Source of the DNA: [Ruminococcus] lactaris ATCC 29176
GTDB taxonomy: Bacteria > Bacillota > Clostridia > Lachnospirales > Lachnospiraceae
Assembly: GCF_025152405.1 (NCBI RefSeq)
Contig: NZ_CP102292.1
Location: 1,116,001 to 1,180,000, forward strand
Direction of reading: 5' to 3'
Length of the DNA: 64,000 nucleotides
Under the pieces are notes generated by a model, which was given only the letters and a program-made list of their open reading frames with translations, was not told the origin of the DNA and ran no database searches. A program made the translations under genes and the position numbers. Positions 24,626 to 34,693 of the stretch are shown piece by piece. How positions within the stretch are numbered: position 1 is the stretch's first letter; the number at the start of each line of letters is the position of its first letter.

Positions 24626-27277
24626 GTGGCTGAGTTAACACCAATGATGAAGCAGTATATGGAGACCAAGTCCCAGTATCAGGACTGCATTCTCTTCTAT
24701 CGCTTAGGCGATTTTTATGAAATGTTCTTTGAGGATGCACTGACTGCATCCAGAGAACTGGAGATCACACTGACCGGGAAAAACTGTGGGCAGGAAGAAC
24801 GTGCCCCAATGTGCGGAGTCCCTTATCATGCGGTGGAAGGATATCTGAACAGGCTGGTTGCCAAAGGATACAAAGTGGCAATCTGTGAGCAGGTGGAAGA
24901 TCCAAAGCAGGCGAAGGGAATCGTAAAGCGTGAGGTCGTGCGGATCGTAACTCCGGGAACGAACCTGGATACGCAGGCACTGGATGAGACGAAGAATAAT
25001 TATATTATGTGCATTGTCTATATTGCAGACCGGTACGGAGTGTCCATTGCAGATATTTCTACAGGAGATTATTTTGTGACGGAACTTCCGGACGGCAGCA
25101 GGCTGATGGATGAGATTTATAAATTCTCTCCATCGGAGATCATCTGCAATGAGGCTTTTTATATGAGCGGTATGGATCTGGATACGATGAAAGAGAAACT
25201 GGGGATTACAATTTATTCTCTGGATTCCTGGTATTTTGATGATGCCATGTGCAGGGAGAAACTGCTGGAGCATTTCAAGGTTTCAAGTTTTGCAGGACTG
25301 GGGCTGGAGGATTATGACTGTGGTGTAATCAGTGCAGGGGCATTACTTACTTATCTGCTGGAAACGCAGAAAAATTCCCTTTCCAACCTGACGCATCTGA
25401 CTCCATACGTAACGGGAAAATATATGATGCTGGACAGCTCGACAAGAAGAAATCTGGAGCTGTGCGAGACACTCCGGGAAAAGCAGAAAAGAGGTTCCCT
25501 TCTGTGGGTGCTGGATAAGACGAGAACCGCCATGGGAGCACGTACCCTGCGAAAGTTCGTGGAGCAGCCTCTGATTGATAAAAATGAGATCAACCGAAGG
25601 CTGGATGCGGTGGAAGAATTAAAAGAACAGGCGATTTCACGGGAAGAGATCAGAGAATATCTTTCCCCGGTTTATGATCTGGAACGTCTGATCACGAAGA
25701 TTACCTATGGTTCGGCAAATCCGAGGGATCTGACGGCATTTAAAAGCTCTCTTGAGATGCTGCCACCGATCCGTTATATTTTAGAGGAGATGAAAGTACC
25801 TCTGCTGCAGGAGATCTACGAAGATCTGGACGCACTGGAAGATCTGTGCGATCTTGTGACGAAAGCGATCCGGGAAGAGCCTCCGATCGCAATGAAAGAG
25901 GGAAATATTATCCGGGAAGGGTATAATGAAGAAGTAGATAAGCTGCGGAGAGCCAAGTCGGATGGAAAAGACTGGCTTGCGAAGCTGGAGGAAGATGAAC
26001 GGGAAAAGACCGGAATTAAAAATCTCAAGATCAAGTATAATAAAGTATTTGGATATTATCTGGAAGTCACAAATTCCTATAAAGATCTTGTACCGGATTA
26101 TTATACCCGCAAGCAGACGCTTGCCAATGCGGAGCGTTATATTACTCCGGAATTAAAAGAACTTGAAGATATGATCCTGGGGGCAGAAGATAAACTGTAT
26201 GCACTGGAGTATGAACTTTACAGTGAGGTCAGAGAGACGATCGCAGCCCAGGTGGAGCGGATCCAGAAGACGGCAAAGGCGGTCGCAGGACTGGATGTAT
26301 TTACCTCTCTGGCACTTGTGGCAGAACGGAATCATTATGTACGCCCGAAGATCAATGAAAAAGGAATTATTGATATCAAAGAAGGAAGACATCCGGTTGT
26401 GGAAAAAATGATCCCGAATGATATGTTCATTTCAAATGACACGTATCTGGATGATAAAAAGAACCGGATTTCCATTATCACGGGACCGAATATGGCAGGA
26501 AAATCCACTTATATGCGTCAGACAGCTCTGATCGCTCTGATGGCACAGGTGGGCTGTTTTGTTCCGGCACAGAGTGCGAATATCGGACTTTCGGATCGGA
26601 TCTTTACCCGTGTAGGGGCATCGGATGACCTGGCATCCGGACAGAGTACGTTCATGGTGGAAATGACAGAGGTGGCGAATATTCTTCGGAATGCGACATC
26701 GAAAAGTCTTCTGATCCTGGATGAGATCGGAAGAGGAACGAGTACCTTTGACGGACTTTCCATCGCATGGGCGGTTGTAGAATATATCAGTGACAGTAAA
26801 TTATTAGGTGCAAAGACGTTATTTGCCACGCATTATCATGAGCTGACAGAGCTGGAAGGAAAGATCGAAAATGTGAATAATTACTGCATTGCAGTCAAGG
26901 AAAAAGGGGACGATATTGTCTTCCTGCGTAAGATTGTAAAAGGCGGTGCAGATAAGAGTTATGGAATCCAGGTGGCAAAGCTGGCAGGAGTTCCGGATCT
27001 GGTGATCAACCGGGCAAAAGAGATCGTGGAAGAGTTAAGTGACGAAGATATTACCAGCCGGGTCAGCGAGATCGCTGCAAGGGAACATACAGCAAAGAAA
27101 AAGGGCAGATCCAAAAAATATGATGAAGTGGATATTGCACAGATGTCTTTATTTGATACGGTAAAGGATGATGATGTGCTGAACGAATTAAAGGAGATTG
27201 ATGTCACCAATCTGACACCGATTGATGCACTGAATACATTGTACCGGCTTCAGAACAAACTGAAGAACCGCTGGTAG
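24626..27277 (+). CDS. mutS: DNA mismatch repair protein MutS
   Basis: MutS recognises mispairs and recruits MutL. The 883 residues start with the mismatch-binding domain (FYRLGDFYEMFFEDA, with the Phe-x-Glu motif). The connector, lever and clamp domains follow, then the ABC-type ATPase with Walker A GPNMAGKST (about 621-629), the signature STFMVEM, Walker B LLILDEIGRGTSTFDG, and the H-loop in FATHYHEL. The C-terminus keeps the helix-turn-helix dimer region and a beta-clamp-like QMSLF. GTG 24,626 is chosen because GAAGGAG lies 7 nt upstream; an in-frame TTG at 24,620 is too close to that site. It forms an operon with mutL. Confidence 0.97.
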   Translation: MAELTPMMKQYMETKSQYQDCILFYRLGDFYEMFFEDALTASRELEITLTGKNCGQEERAPMCGVPYHAVEGYLNRLVAKGYKVAICEQVEDPKQAKGIVKREVVRIVTPGTNLDTQALDETKNNYIMCIVYIADRYGVSIADISTGDYFVTELPDGSRLMDEIYKFSPSEIICNEAFYMSGMDLDTMKEKLGITIYSLDSWYFDDAMCREKLLEHFKVSSFAGLGLEDYDCGVISAGALLTYLLETQKNSLSNLTHLTPYVTGKYMMLDSSTRRNLELCETLREKQKRGSLLWVLDKTRTAMGARTLRKFVEQPLIDKNEINRRLDAVEELKEQAISREEIREYLSPVYDLERLITKITYGSANPRDLTAFKSSLEMLPPIRYILEEMKVPLLQEIYEDLDALEDLCDLVTKAIREEPPIAMKEGNIIREGYNEEVDKLRRAKSDGKDWLAKLEEDEREKTGIKNLKIKYNKVFGYYLEVTNSYKDLVPDYYTRKQTLANAERYITPELKELEDMILGAEDKLYALEYELYSEVRETIAAQVERIQKTAKAVAGLDVFTSLALVAERNHYVRPKINEKGIIDIKEGRHPVVEKMIPNDMFISNDTYLDDKKNRISIITGPNMAGKSTYMRQTALIALMAQVGCFVPAQSANIGLSDRIFTRVGASDDLASGQSTFMVEMTEVANILRNATSKSLLILDEIGRGTSTFDGLSIAWAVVEYISDSKLLGAKTLFATHYHELTELEGKIENVNNYCIAVKEKGDDIVFLRKIVKGGADKSYGIQVAKLAGVPDLVINRAKEIVEELSDEDITSRVSEIAAREHTAKKKGRSKKYDEVDIAQMSLFDTVKDDDVLNELKEIDVTNLTPIDALNTLYRLQNKLKNRW

Positions 27278-27303
27278 CCGGACCGGATGAAAAGGAGGAA
27301 AAG

Positions 27304-29445
27304 ATGCCGCATATTCATGTATTAGACCAGATCACGATCGATAAGATCGCAGCGGGAGAGGTGATCGAGAGACCGGCCTCAATTGTAAAAGAGCTTGTAG
27401 AAAATGCCATTGATGCAGGTTCTACATCCGTGACGGTGGAGATTAAAGATGGGGGAATTTCCTTTATCAGGATCCGGGATAACGGATGCGGAATCCCGAA
27501 AGAAGAAGTGAAAAGTGCATTTCTCCGGCATTCGACCAGTAAGATCGAGACGGTGGAAGACCTGTCACATATTGCATCGTTGGGGTTCAGAGGAGAAGCA
27601 TTGTCAAGCATTGCCGCAGTGACAAGAACCGAAGTGATCACCAAGACGAAGGACAGCGATCTCGGAACAAAGTATGTCATTGAAGGCGGAAAAGAGGTTT
27701 CCCTGGAAGAGACAGGTGCACCGGATGGAACGACATTCCTTGTGCATCAGCTCTTTTATAATGTGCCTGCGAGAAGAAAGTTTTTAAAGACTCCGATGAC
27801 CGAAGCGGGACATGTCCAGGATCTGCTGATGCATCTTGCACTTTCACATCCTGAGGTGGCATTGCAGTTTCTTAATAACGGACAGGAGAAACTACGGACT
27901 TCCGGGAATGGAAAGCTGAAGGATGTGATCTATCAGATCTACGGAAGAGACGTTGCTGCGAATCTGATCGAACTGGATTATGAAAAAGGAGGACTGCGTA
28001 TCACCGGATTTCTTGGCAAGCCTGTCATTACCCGGGGAAACCGGAACTTTGAAAATTTTTTCGTGAACGGACGCTATGTAAAAAGCGGAATGATCTCAAA
28101 GGCACTGGAGGATGCGTACCGGGATTTTGTTATGCAGCATAAGTTCCCATTTGCAGTACTTCATTTTCATTTAAACGGGGAAGAAGTCGATATCAATGTT
28201 CATCCGACAAAAATGGAACTGCGGTTTCAGAAGCAGCAGGAGGTATACGGGACAGTCTTTGAGGCAGTGCATCGAACGCTGCTTGAGCCGGAGCTGATTC
28301 AGCGGGCAGAAGTACCGGAACCGGTAGCTGTCAGGATGGAAGAGGAGAAACGCAGGTCAGAAGAGAAAGCTGAGAGAAGAAAGGAAAGTCCTTTTCTTCT
28401 GCGTCCGAGAGCTTCTGCATCCATGGCAGGAGAAAGCCGGACAGTTTACGGGGAGAATCCGTATACCAAGAAAGATGCAGAATCCACGGAGAGAACCGGG
28501 GCAGCACAACCGGCAGAACATACAGAAAATTCTGAAGTCATGCAGCCGACAGGAGATCAGGAGAGAACCGGAGCAGTACAGAGCATGGAAAGCACCGCAG
28601 GCACGCAGGTACAGCCGGATCCGGTGCCGGACAATGCCGGAACCGGAAGAGCTACAGTCAGGGATGAGGATTATTTTATCAGAAAGATGAGGGAGAGAGT
28701 TCTGTCTTATCATAACCGTTCATCTTCTGCGGAAGTTTCGGATAAAAATGGAATCTTCCGGCAGGATGAGCAGATGGAGCGGATCAGTGAAAGAGTGCAG
28801 GAACAGAAAGAAAAGCCAAAGCAGATGGATTTATTTGAAGAAAATTTCCTGAAGCGGGAAGTACGTGCGGAATATAAACTGATCGGTCAGGTCTTTGATA
28901 CGTACTGGCTGGTTGAGTTTCAGGATAAATTGTATATTATCGATCAGCATGCGGCACATGAGAGAGTACTGTATGAAAGGACACTGCAGGGAATGAAGAC
29001 CAGAGAGTTTACTTCCCAGTATTTAAGCCCTCCGATCATTTTGTCTTTATCCATGCAGGAGGCACAGCTTCTGAATGAAAATCTGGACCGGTTTACCAGG
29101 ATCGGATTTGAGATCGAACCGTTTGGCGGGGAAGAATATGCAGTACGTGCAGTGCCGGACAATCTGTTCAGCATTGCAAAAAAGGAACTGTTGATGGAAA
29201 TGCTGGATGATCTGGCAGACGGACTGTCCACGGGAATGACACCGGAACTGATTGATGAAAAAGTGGCATCCATGTCATGCAAGGCGGCAGTCAAAGGAAA
29301 TAACCGATTGTCTGCACAGGAGGTGGACGAGCTGATCGCTGAACTGCTGACCCTGGATAATCCATATCACTGCCCTCATGGAAGACCGACGATCATTGCC
29401 ATGACAAAGCATGATCTTGAAAAGAAATTTAAGCGAATCGTATAA
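27304..29445 (+). CDS. mutL: DNA mismatch repair endonuclease MutL
   Basis: This is a GHKL ATPase of 713 residues (motifs ELVENAIDAG, DNGCGI, GFRGEALSS). A long, low-complexity linker rich in Glu, Arg, Thr and Gln (about 345-500) joins it to the C-terminal dimerisation domain. That domain carries the endonuclease metal motif DQHAAHERVLYE (about 547-558), the SCKAAVKG motif and the CPHGRP motif, so this MutL should nick DNA itself. This fits a bacterium without MutH. It lies 26 bp after mutS, with AAGGAGG before the ATG. Confidence 0.96.
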   Translation: MPHIHVLDQITIDKIAAGEVIERPASIVKELVENAIDAGSTSVTVEIKDGGISFIRIRDNGCGIPKEEVKSAFLRHSTSKIETVEDLSHIASLGFRGEALSSIAAVTRTEVITKTKDSDLGTKYVIEGGKEVSLEETGAPDGTTFLVHQLFYNVPARRKFLKTPMTEAGHVQDLLMHLALSHPEVALQFLNNGQEKLRTSGNGKLKDVIYQIYGRDVAANLIELDYEKGGLRITGFLGKPVITRGNRNFENFFVNGRYVKSGMISKALEDAYRDFVMQHKFPFAVLHFHLNGEEVDINVHPTKMELRFQKQQEVYGTVFEAVHRTLLEPELIQRAEVPEPVAVRMEEEKRRSEEKAERRKESPFLLRPRASASMAGESRTVYGENPYTKKDAESTERTGAAQPAEHTENSEVMQPTGDQERTGAVQSMESTAGTQVQPDPVPDNAGTGRATVRDEDYFIRKMRERVLSYHNRSSSAEVSDKNGIFRQDEQMERISERVQEQKEKPKQMDLFEENFLKREVRAEYKLIGQVFDTYWLVEFQDKLYIIDQHAAHERVLYERTLQGMKTREFTSQYLSPPIILSLSMQEAQLLNENLDRFTRIGFEIEPFGGEEYAVRAVPDNLFSIAKKELLMEMLDDLADGLSTGMTPELIDEKVASMSCKAAVKGNNRLSAQEVDELIAELLTLDNPYHCPHGRPTIIAMTKHDLEKKFKRIV

Positions 29446-29455
29446 GGAGAACAGA

Positions 29456-30415
29456 GTGGAAAAAGAAGAAAAGAAGCCGCTGATTATTCTGACCGGTCCG
29501 ACGGCAGTCGGCAAAACTGCTGCCTCCATCGGACTTGCAAAAGCTGTAGGCGGAGAGATTATTTCAGCAGATTCCATGCAGGTATACAAAGAAATGGACA
29601 TAGGTTCGGCCAAGATCACACCGGAAGAGATGGAAGGAGTTCCTCATCACCTGGTCGATGTGCTGGAACCGGAAGAGGAGTTTAACGTAGTACGTTTTCA
29701 GGAACTGGCAAAGGAGGCAATGAAGGGGATTTATGAACGTGGTCATATCCCGATCGTTGTAGGCGGGACAGGTTTCTATATCCAGGCACTTCTGTATGAT
29801 ATAGATTTTACGGAAAATGAGACAGATCACACATACCGGAAAGAACTGGAGCAGCTCGCGGAGGAAAAAGGAGAAGAGTATCTCCATAAGTTGCTTCAGG
29901 AGGCAGATCCGGAATCAGCCGGCCAGATCCATTGTCATAATGTGAAGCGGGTGATCCGTGCATTGGAATTTTATCATCAGACGGGAACAAAAATTTCTGA
30001 GCATAATGAGAAAGAACGGGAAAAAGAAGCTGCATACCGGTCCGCATATTTTGTTCTGACAGATGAGAGAAAAAGGTTATATGAACGGATCGACCGCCGT
30101 GTGGAAAAAATGATGGAGCAGGGACTGCCCGAAGAAGTGGAGGCACTGCGAAAACGCGGGCTGAAACGGGAAAACGTATCCATGCAGGGGCTTGGATATA
30201 AAGAGCTGTTCGGCTATTTTGAAGGAGAATATCCGTTTGAAGAGGCAGTCAGGATCATCCAGCGGGATACAAGGCATTTCGCAAAGCGTCAGCTGACGTG
30301 GTTCAGAAGAGAACGGGATGTGATCTGGATAGATAAAAGTATTGTCGGAAGAGATGAAGACAAGCTGATCACATTTATGCTGGATCAGCTCAGAAAAAAA
30401 GAGATAATCAGGTAA
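29456..30415 (+). CDS. miaA: tRNA dimethylallyltransferase MiaA
   Basis: MiaA transfers a dimethylallyl group to A37 of tRNAs that read UNN codons. The 319 residues contain the P-loop GPTAVGKT, the substrate motif SADSMQVYKEMDIGSAK, the VGGTGFYIQALL loop, and the C-terminal tRNA-binding part with QGLGYKE and TRHFAKRQLTWFR. GTG 29,456 is chosen because AAGGAG lies 6 nt upstream and the gene then starts 10 bp after mutL. The longer frame would overlap mutL. Confidence 0.95.
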   Translation: MEKEEKKPLIILTGPTAVGKTAASIGLAKAVGGEIISADSMQVYKEMDIGSAKITPEEMEGVPHHLVDVLEPEEEFNVVRFQELAKEAMKGIYERGHIPIVVGGTGFYIQALLYDIDFTENETDHTYRKELEQLAEEKGEEYLHKLLQEADPESAGQIHCHNVKRVIRALEFYHQTGTKISEHNEKEREKEAAYRSAYFVLTDERKRLYERIDRRVEKMMEQGLPEEVEALRKRGLKRENVSMQGLGYKELFGYFEGEYPFEEAVRIIQRDTRHFAKRQLTWFRRERDVIWIDKSIVGRDEDKLITFMLDQLRKKEIIR

Positions 30416-30431
30416 AAGAAGAGGAAAGAAA

Positions 30432-31739
30432 ATGGGAATAATGGATACAGAAAAAATCTATGAAGGACTTGGAATTTCCAGAGAAGTATGGGAGTACGGG
30501 CAGAGGACAGAGAGCCGGCTGAAAGAACGGTTTGAAGAATTTGACAAAAATGCAGAATATAACCAGATGAAAGTGATCCGGGCGATGCAGGAGAACCGGG
30601 TCAGTGAAGGCTGCTTTAATTATGTGAGCGGTTATGGGTATAATGATCTTGGAAGGGATACACTGGAGTCGGTTTATGCGTCGGTATTTCATACCGAGGC
30701 AGCCCTGGTACGTCCACAGATTACCTGTGGAACGCATGCACTGGCACTGGCACTGGCTGCCAATCTGCGTCCGGGCGATGAACTGCTCTCTCCGGTCGGA
30801 AAGCCGTATGATACACTGGAAGAAGTGATCGGTATCCGTCCATCCAAGGGATCTCTTGCGGAGTATGGGATTACTTACCGGCAGGTGGAACTTTTAGAAG
30901 ACGGATATTTCGATTATCCGGCTATTGAGGCAGCCCTGAATGAAAAGACAAAGCTGGTGACGATCCAACGTTCCAAAGGATATCAGACAAGACCAAGCTA
31001 TTCCGTAGAAAAGATCGGAGAACTGATTGCTTTTATTAAAGAGAGAAGACCGGATGTGATCTGTATGGTAGATAACTGCTATGGAGAATTTGTAGAGCGG
31101 ATTGAACCGAGTGATGTAGGAGCAGATATGATCGTCGGTTCTCTGATCAAAAATCCGGGAGGCGGCCTTGCACCGATCGGTGGCTATATTGCCGGACGGG
31201 AAGATCTGATCGAGAACTGTGCTTACCGGCTGACTTCTCCGGGACTGGGAAAAGAAGTGGGGGCATCTCTCGGAGTCATGCAGTCATTTTATCAGGGATT
31301 TTTCCTTGCACCGACTGTGGTATGCGGTGCGTTGAAAGGGGCAGTCTTTGCAGCCAATATTTATGAAGGACTGGGATATCCGGTAGTACCGGATGGAAAA
31401 GAATCCCGTCATGATATCATTCAGGCAGTGACCCTCGGCTCTGCGGAAGGTGTGATCGCTTTCTGTAAAGGAATCCAGGCAGCAGCTCCGGTGGACAGCT
31501 ATGTAAGTCCGGAACCATGGGCAATGCCGGGGTATGACAGTGATGTGATCATGGCAGCAGGAGCTTTTGTGCAGGGATCTTCCATTGAGTTAAGTGCGGA
31601 TGGTCCGGTCAAGCCTCCGTATGCAGTTTATTTCCAGGGAGGACTGACCTGGTATCATGCGAAACTTGGCATCCTGAAATCATTGCAGAGTCTGCTGGAT
31701 GCAGGGGTAGTCAGCCGGGAACAGATTGAACAGGCGTGA
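30432..31739 (+). CDS. ynbB: Methionine gamma-lyase family PLP protein (YnbB/aluminium-resistance family)
   Basis: The 435-residue protein belongs to the fold-type I PLP family annotated as aluminium resistance or methionine gamma-lyase family (YnbB in Bacillus). Visible are the cofactor segment with QITCGTHALALAL, the Asp in MVDNCYGEF, and the lysine motif SLIKNPGGGLAPIGGYIAG. Position after miaA is conserved in Firmicutes. The physiological substrate is not established; cysteine- or methionine-type C-S lyase chemistry is inferred from the family. AAAGGAAA... precedes the ATG 16 bp after miaA. Confidence 0.88.
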   Translation: MGIMDTEKIYEGLGISREVWEYGQRTESRLKERFEEFDKNAEYNQMKVIRAMQENRVSEGCFNYVSGYGYNDLGRDTLESVYASVFHTEAALVRPQITCGTHALALALAANLRPGDELLSPVGKPYDTLEEVIGIRPSKGSLAEYGITYRQVELLEDGYFDYPAIEAALNEKTKLVTIQRSKGYQTRPSYSVEKIGELIAFIKERRPDVICMVDNCYGEFVERIEPSDVGADMIVGSLIKNPGGGLAPIGGYIAGREDLIENCAYRLTSPGLGKEVGASLGVMQSFYQGFFLAPTVVCGALKGAVFAANIYEGLGYPVVPDGKESRHDIIQAVTLGSAEGVIAFCKGIQAAAPVDSYVSPEPWAMPGYDSDVIMAAGAFVQGSSIELSADGPVKPPYAVYFQGGLTWYHAKLGILKSLQSLLDAGVVSREQIEQA

Positions 31740-31750
31740 GAGGGAGCAGA

Positions 31751-32983
31751 ATGAAAAAGAAAAATCGGATCGCAGTGATCGGTGGCGGAGTTTCGGGAAT
31801 GACTGCTGCGGTTACCGCGGCAGAGCAGGGAGCTGATGTGCTGCTGCTGGAACAGAAAGAGATGACCGGAAAAAAGATACTGGTGACCGGGAACGGAAGA
31901 TGCAACTATACGAACCGGGTGCAGACACCGCAGTGTTACCGTTCAGATGATCCGGAATTTCCGTGGAAGGTCATGCAGAAGTTCCCGGCAGAAAAGATTC
32001 TGGAGCTTTTTCAGGAGATGGGAATTTATCCAAAGGACAGAAACGGTTATATTTATCCCAATTCAGATCAGGCTTCTTCTGTGGCAGAGACTTTGCAGGA
32101 AGAACTGGAGAGGACCGGTGTGGAGGTGCATACCGGTGTCCGCTGCCTGGAGATCCGCAGAGAAAAAAATGGATTTAAGATCTGTGCGGAGGGAAAAAGT
32201 TTTCAGGCAGACCGGGTGATCTTATGTGCCGGTTCCAAGGCGGCTCCAGTGACCGGATCAGATGGATCGGGGTATGATATTGCAAAAAAAATGGGGCATA
32301 GCCTGATTCCGGTTCTCCCGGCACTGGTGCAGCTTCAGTGCAGTGGAAAGTTTTTTAAAAATATTGCAGGGGTAAGAGTGAACGGAAAGATCATTCTTTA
32401 TACAGATGGAACAGAGGCGGCTTCTGATACCGGAGAATTGCAGCTTGCTGCGTACGGACTTTCAGGAATCCCGGTATTCCAGGTTAGCAGATATGCTTCG
32501 AGAGGATTGTATGAAGGAAAAAAAGTAGAGGCGATGATCGATTTTATGCCGGAACTTTCTACGGAGAAAATGCTGGACTTTTTAAGAAAAAGAGCCCGAA
32601 ACAGACCAGAAAAAACCGCGGAGCATTTTCTGACCGGATTATTTCATAAAAAGCTTTCCGGTCTGTGGCTGAAATTTGCCAGGATCCCGAAAGAAAAAAG
32701 AGTGGGAACTCTGACGGAGGAAGAACTCCGGCACCTGACCTGGCTGATCAAAGAATTTAAAGTACAGGTCACAGGTACTAATTCCTTTGAACAGGCACAG
32801 ATCTGTTGCGGAGGTGTTGATACGCGGCAGATCCATGCAGATACAATGGAGTCCAGACTTGTTCCGGGGGTGTATTTTGCAGGAGAGATCGTAGATGTTG
32901 ACGGGATCTGCGGAGGATATAATATTTCCTTTGCAGTTGCCAGTGGTGTGCTGGCAGGAAAATCGGCAGCAACGAAAGAGTGA
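31751..32983 (+). CDS. HI0933/YhiN-family flavoprotein
   Basis: The 410-residue NAD(P)/FAD-dependent oxidoreductase begins with a Rossmann dinucleotide motif (IAVIGGGVSGM) and has the family segments KKILVTGNGRCN and LCAGSKAAPVTGSDGSGY. The C-terminal FAD motif reads PGVYFAGEIVDVDGICGGYN. Biological function in this family is not settled. ATG 31,751 is used (AGGGAG upstream); the in-frame GTG at 31,736 overlaps the previous stop. It is followed by another flavoprotein of a different family. Confidence 0.88.
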   Translation: MKKKNRIAVIGGGVSGMTAAVTAAEQGADVLLLEQKEMTGKKILVTGNGRCNYTNRVQTPQCYRSDDPEFPWKVMQKFPAEKILELFQEMGIYPKDRNGYIYPNSDQASSVAETLQEELERTGVEVHTGVRCLEIRREKNGFKICAEGKSFQADRVILCAGSKAAPVTGSDGSGYDIAKKMGHSLIPVLPALVQLQCSGKFFKNIAGVRVNGKIILYTDGTEAASDTGELQLAAYGLSGIPVFQVSRYASRGLYEGKKVEAMIDFMPELSTEKMLDFLRKRARNRPEKTAEHFLTGLFHKKLSGLWLKFARIPKEKRVGTLTEEELRHLTWLIKEFKVQVTGTNSFEQAQICCGGVDTRQIHADTMESRLVPGVYFAGEIVDVDGICGGYNISFAVASGVLAGKSAATKE

Positions 32984-33008
32984 AAATGAGATTGGAGAAA
33001 TGAATCAT

Positions 33009-34589
33009 ATGATAAGAGTCAGTCAGTTAAAATTATCGATTCCACATACAAAAGAGCAGCTTGAAAAAAAGCTGGTCAGACAGCTTCACATCCGCCCGGA
33101 GGAACTGATCTCTTATCAGATCCGCAGACAGTCACTGGATGCGAGAAAGAAACCGGAGCTTTTTTATGTCTATACAGTGGATGTAAAAGTGAAAAATGAA
33201 GCGATGCTGTTAAAGCATAAAAAGGGGAGCAATGTTTCGCATATAGAGGAACGTCCATATCAGGTTCCGCCACATGGAACGGAGAAATTAAACGGAAGAC
33301 CGGTAATCGTCGGAAGCGGACCGGCAGGTCTGTTCTGTGCTTATGTACTGGCAAAAGAGGGGTATCGTCCGTTGGTGCTGGAACGTGGGGCAGACGTGGA
33401 GAAGCGAAAGTCAGATGTGGATCATTTCTGGGAAACCGGGGTTTTGAATCCAGATTCCAACGTACAGTTCGGTGAAGGCGGAGCCGGAACTTTTTCGGAC
33501 GGAAAGCTGAATACACTTGTAAAAGATAAGAACGGAAGAAACCGGTTTGTCCTGGAGACATTTGTAAAATTCGGGGCGGCAGAGGATATTTTATATGTGC
33601 AGAAACCACATATCGGAACCGATATCCTGATTGAAGTTGTCAGGAAAATGCGTGAAGAAATTTTACGCCTGGGAGGAGAATTTTCTTTTCATTCTCAGGT
33701 GACAGATCTTCTTGTGGAGCAGCATTGCCTTCAGGTTAATGGAACAGAAGAAATTCCGGCAGGAGTTGCAGTTTTTGCAATCGGACACAGTGCGAGAGAT
33801 ACGTTTGAGATGCTGAACCGGCATCAGCTTCCGATGCGTGCCAAATCTTTCGCAGTGGGGGTCAGGGTGGAACATCCGCAGGAACTGATCGATCAGTCGC
33901 AGTACGGAAGAAGCCGGGGAAAAGAACTCCCGGCAGCCGCATATAAGCTGACAGAAAAGCTTACAAACGGACGGGGCGTATATACCTTCTGCATGTGTCC
34001 GGGAGGGTATGTGGTCAATGCGTCTTCGGAAGAACACCGCCTTGCGGTCAATGGAATGAGCTACAGCGACCGGGCCGGAAAAAATGCGAACAGTGCGGTG
34101 ATCGTAACTGTGACACCGGAAGATTTTGGATCAGATGATGCTCTTGCAGGAATCGCATTTCAGAGAAAGCTTGAGGAAAATGCCTGGAAAGCCGGACAGG
34201 GAAAAGTACCGGTACAGAGATTTGAGGATTTCAGGAAGAACCGGATCAGCACAGAATATGGAACAGTAAGTCCCTGCATCAAAGGAGCGTATACACTGGC
34301 AAATGTCCGGGAGATCTTCCCAAAGGAACTTTCGCTGTCGCTTGAGGATGGAATCCTTGCAATGGATCATAAGATCAGAGGCTTTGCCGGAGAGGATGTA
34401 TTGCTGAGTGGTGTGGAAAGCAGAACTTCTTCACCGGTGCGGATCGAGAGAAATGAACAGTGCGTTTCTGAAAAAATATCCTGGATCTACCCGTGTGGGG
34501 AAGGCACCGGGTATGCAGGAGGGATCACGTCTGCTGCCATGGACGGGATCAAAGTTGCGGAAGAGATCATCCGTCGTTATGAATCTTAA
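33009..34589 (+). CDS. FAD-dependent oxidoreductase (COG2509-like)
   Basis: The 526-residue protein has an N-terminal domain of about 90 residues (MIRVSQLKLSI..., basic) before the FAD Rossmann motif (VIVGSGPAGLFCAYVLA). The body shows FGEGGAGTFSDGKLNT and KPHIGTD segments, and the end has IYPCGEGTGYAGGITSAAMDG. This matches the uncharacterised FAD-dependent dehydrogenases of COG2509. The substrate is unknown. The start is ambiguous between ATG 33,000 and ATG 33,009; the second lies at a better distance from GGAG at 32,994. Confidence 0.85.
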   Translation: MIRVSQLKLSIPHTKEQLEKKLVRQLHIRPEELISYQIRRQSLDARKKPELFYVYTVDVKVKNEAMLLKHKKGSNVSHIEERPYQVPPHGTEKLNGRPVIVGSGPAGLFCAYVLAKEGYRPLVLERGADVEKRKSDVDHFWETGVLNPDSNVQFGEGGAGTFSDGKLNTLVKDKNGRNRFVLETFVKFGAAEDILYVQKPHIGTDILIEVVRKMREEILRLGGEFSFHSQVTDLLVEQHCLQVNGTEEIPAGVAVFAIGHSARDTFEMLNRHQLPMRAKSFAVGVRVEHPQELIDQSQYGRSRGKELPAAAYKLTEKLTNGRGVYTFCMCPGGYVVNASSEEHRLAVNGMSYSDRAGKNANSAVIVTVTPEDFGSDDALAGIAFQRKLEENAWKAGQGKVPVQRFEDFRKNRISTEYGTVSPCIKGAYTLANVREIFPKELSLSLEDGILAMDHKIRGFAGEDVLLSGVESRTSSPVRIERNEQCVSEKISWIYPCGEGTGYAGGITSAAMDGIKVAEEIIRRYES

Positions 34590-34693
34590 GGTTTCTTAAA
34601 TTCACATTTTTTTAATGATTCATCTCTATACACTTTTTGGAAACTGTGCTAAAATTAGTCGTTGTATTCTATCGTCGCAGTGATATGATATAG

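Noticed and set aside
29411-29455. Longer MiaA start inside mutL
   Set aside because: The GTG at 29,456 has a strong ribosome-binding site, and the extra 15 residues only reflect overlap with mutL.
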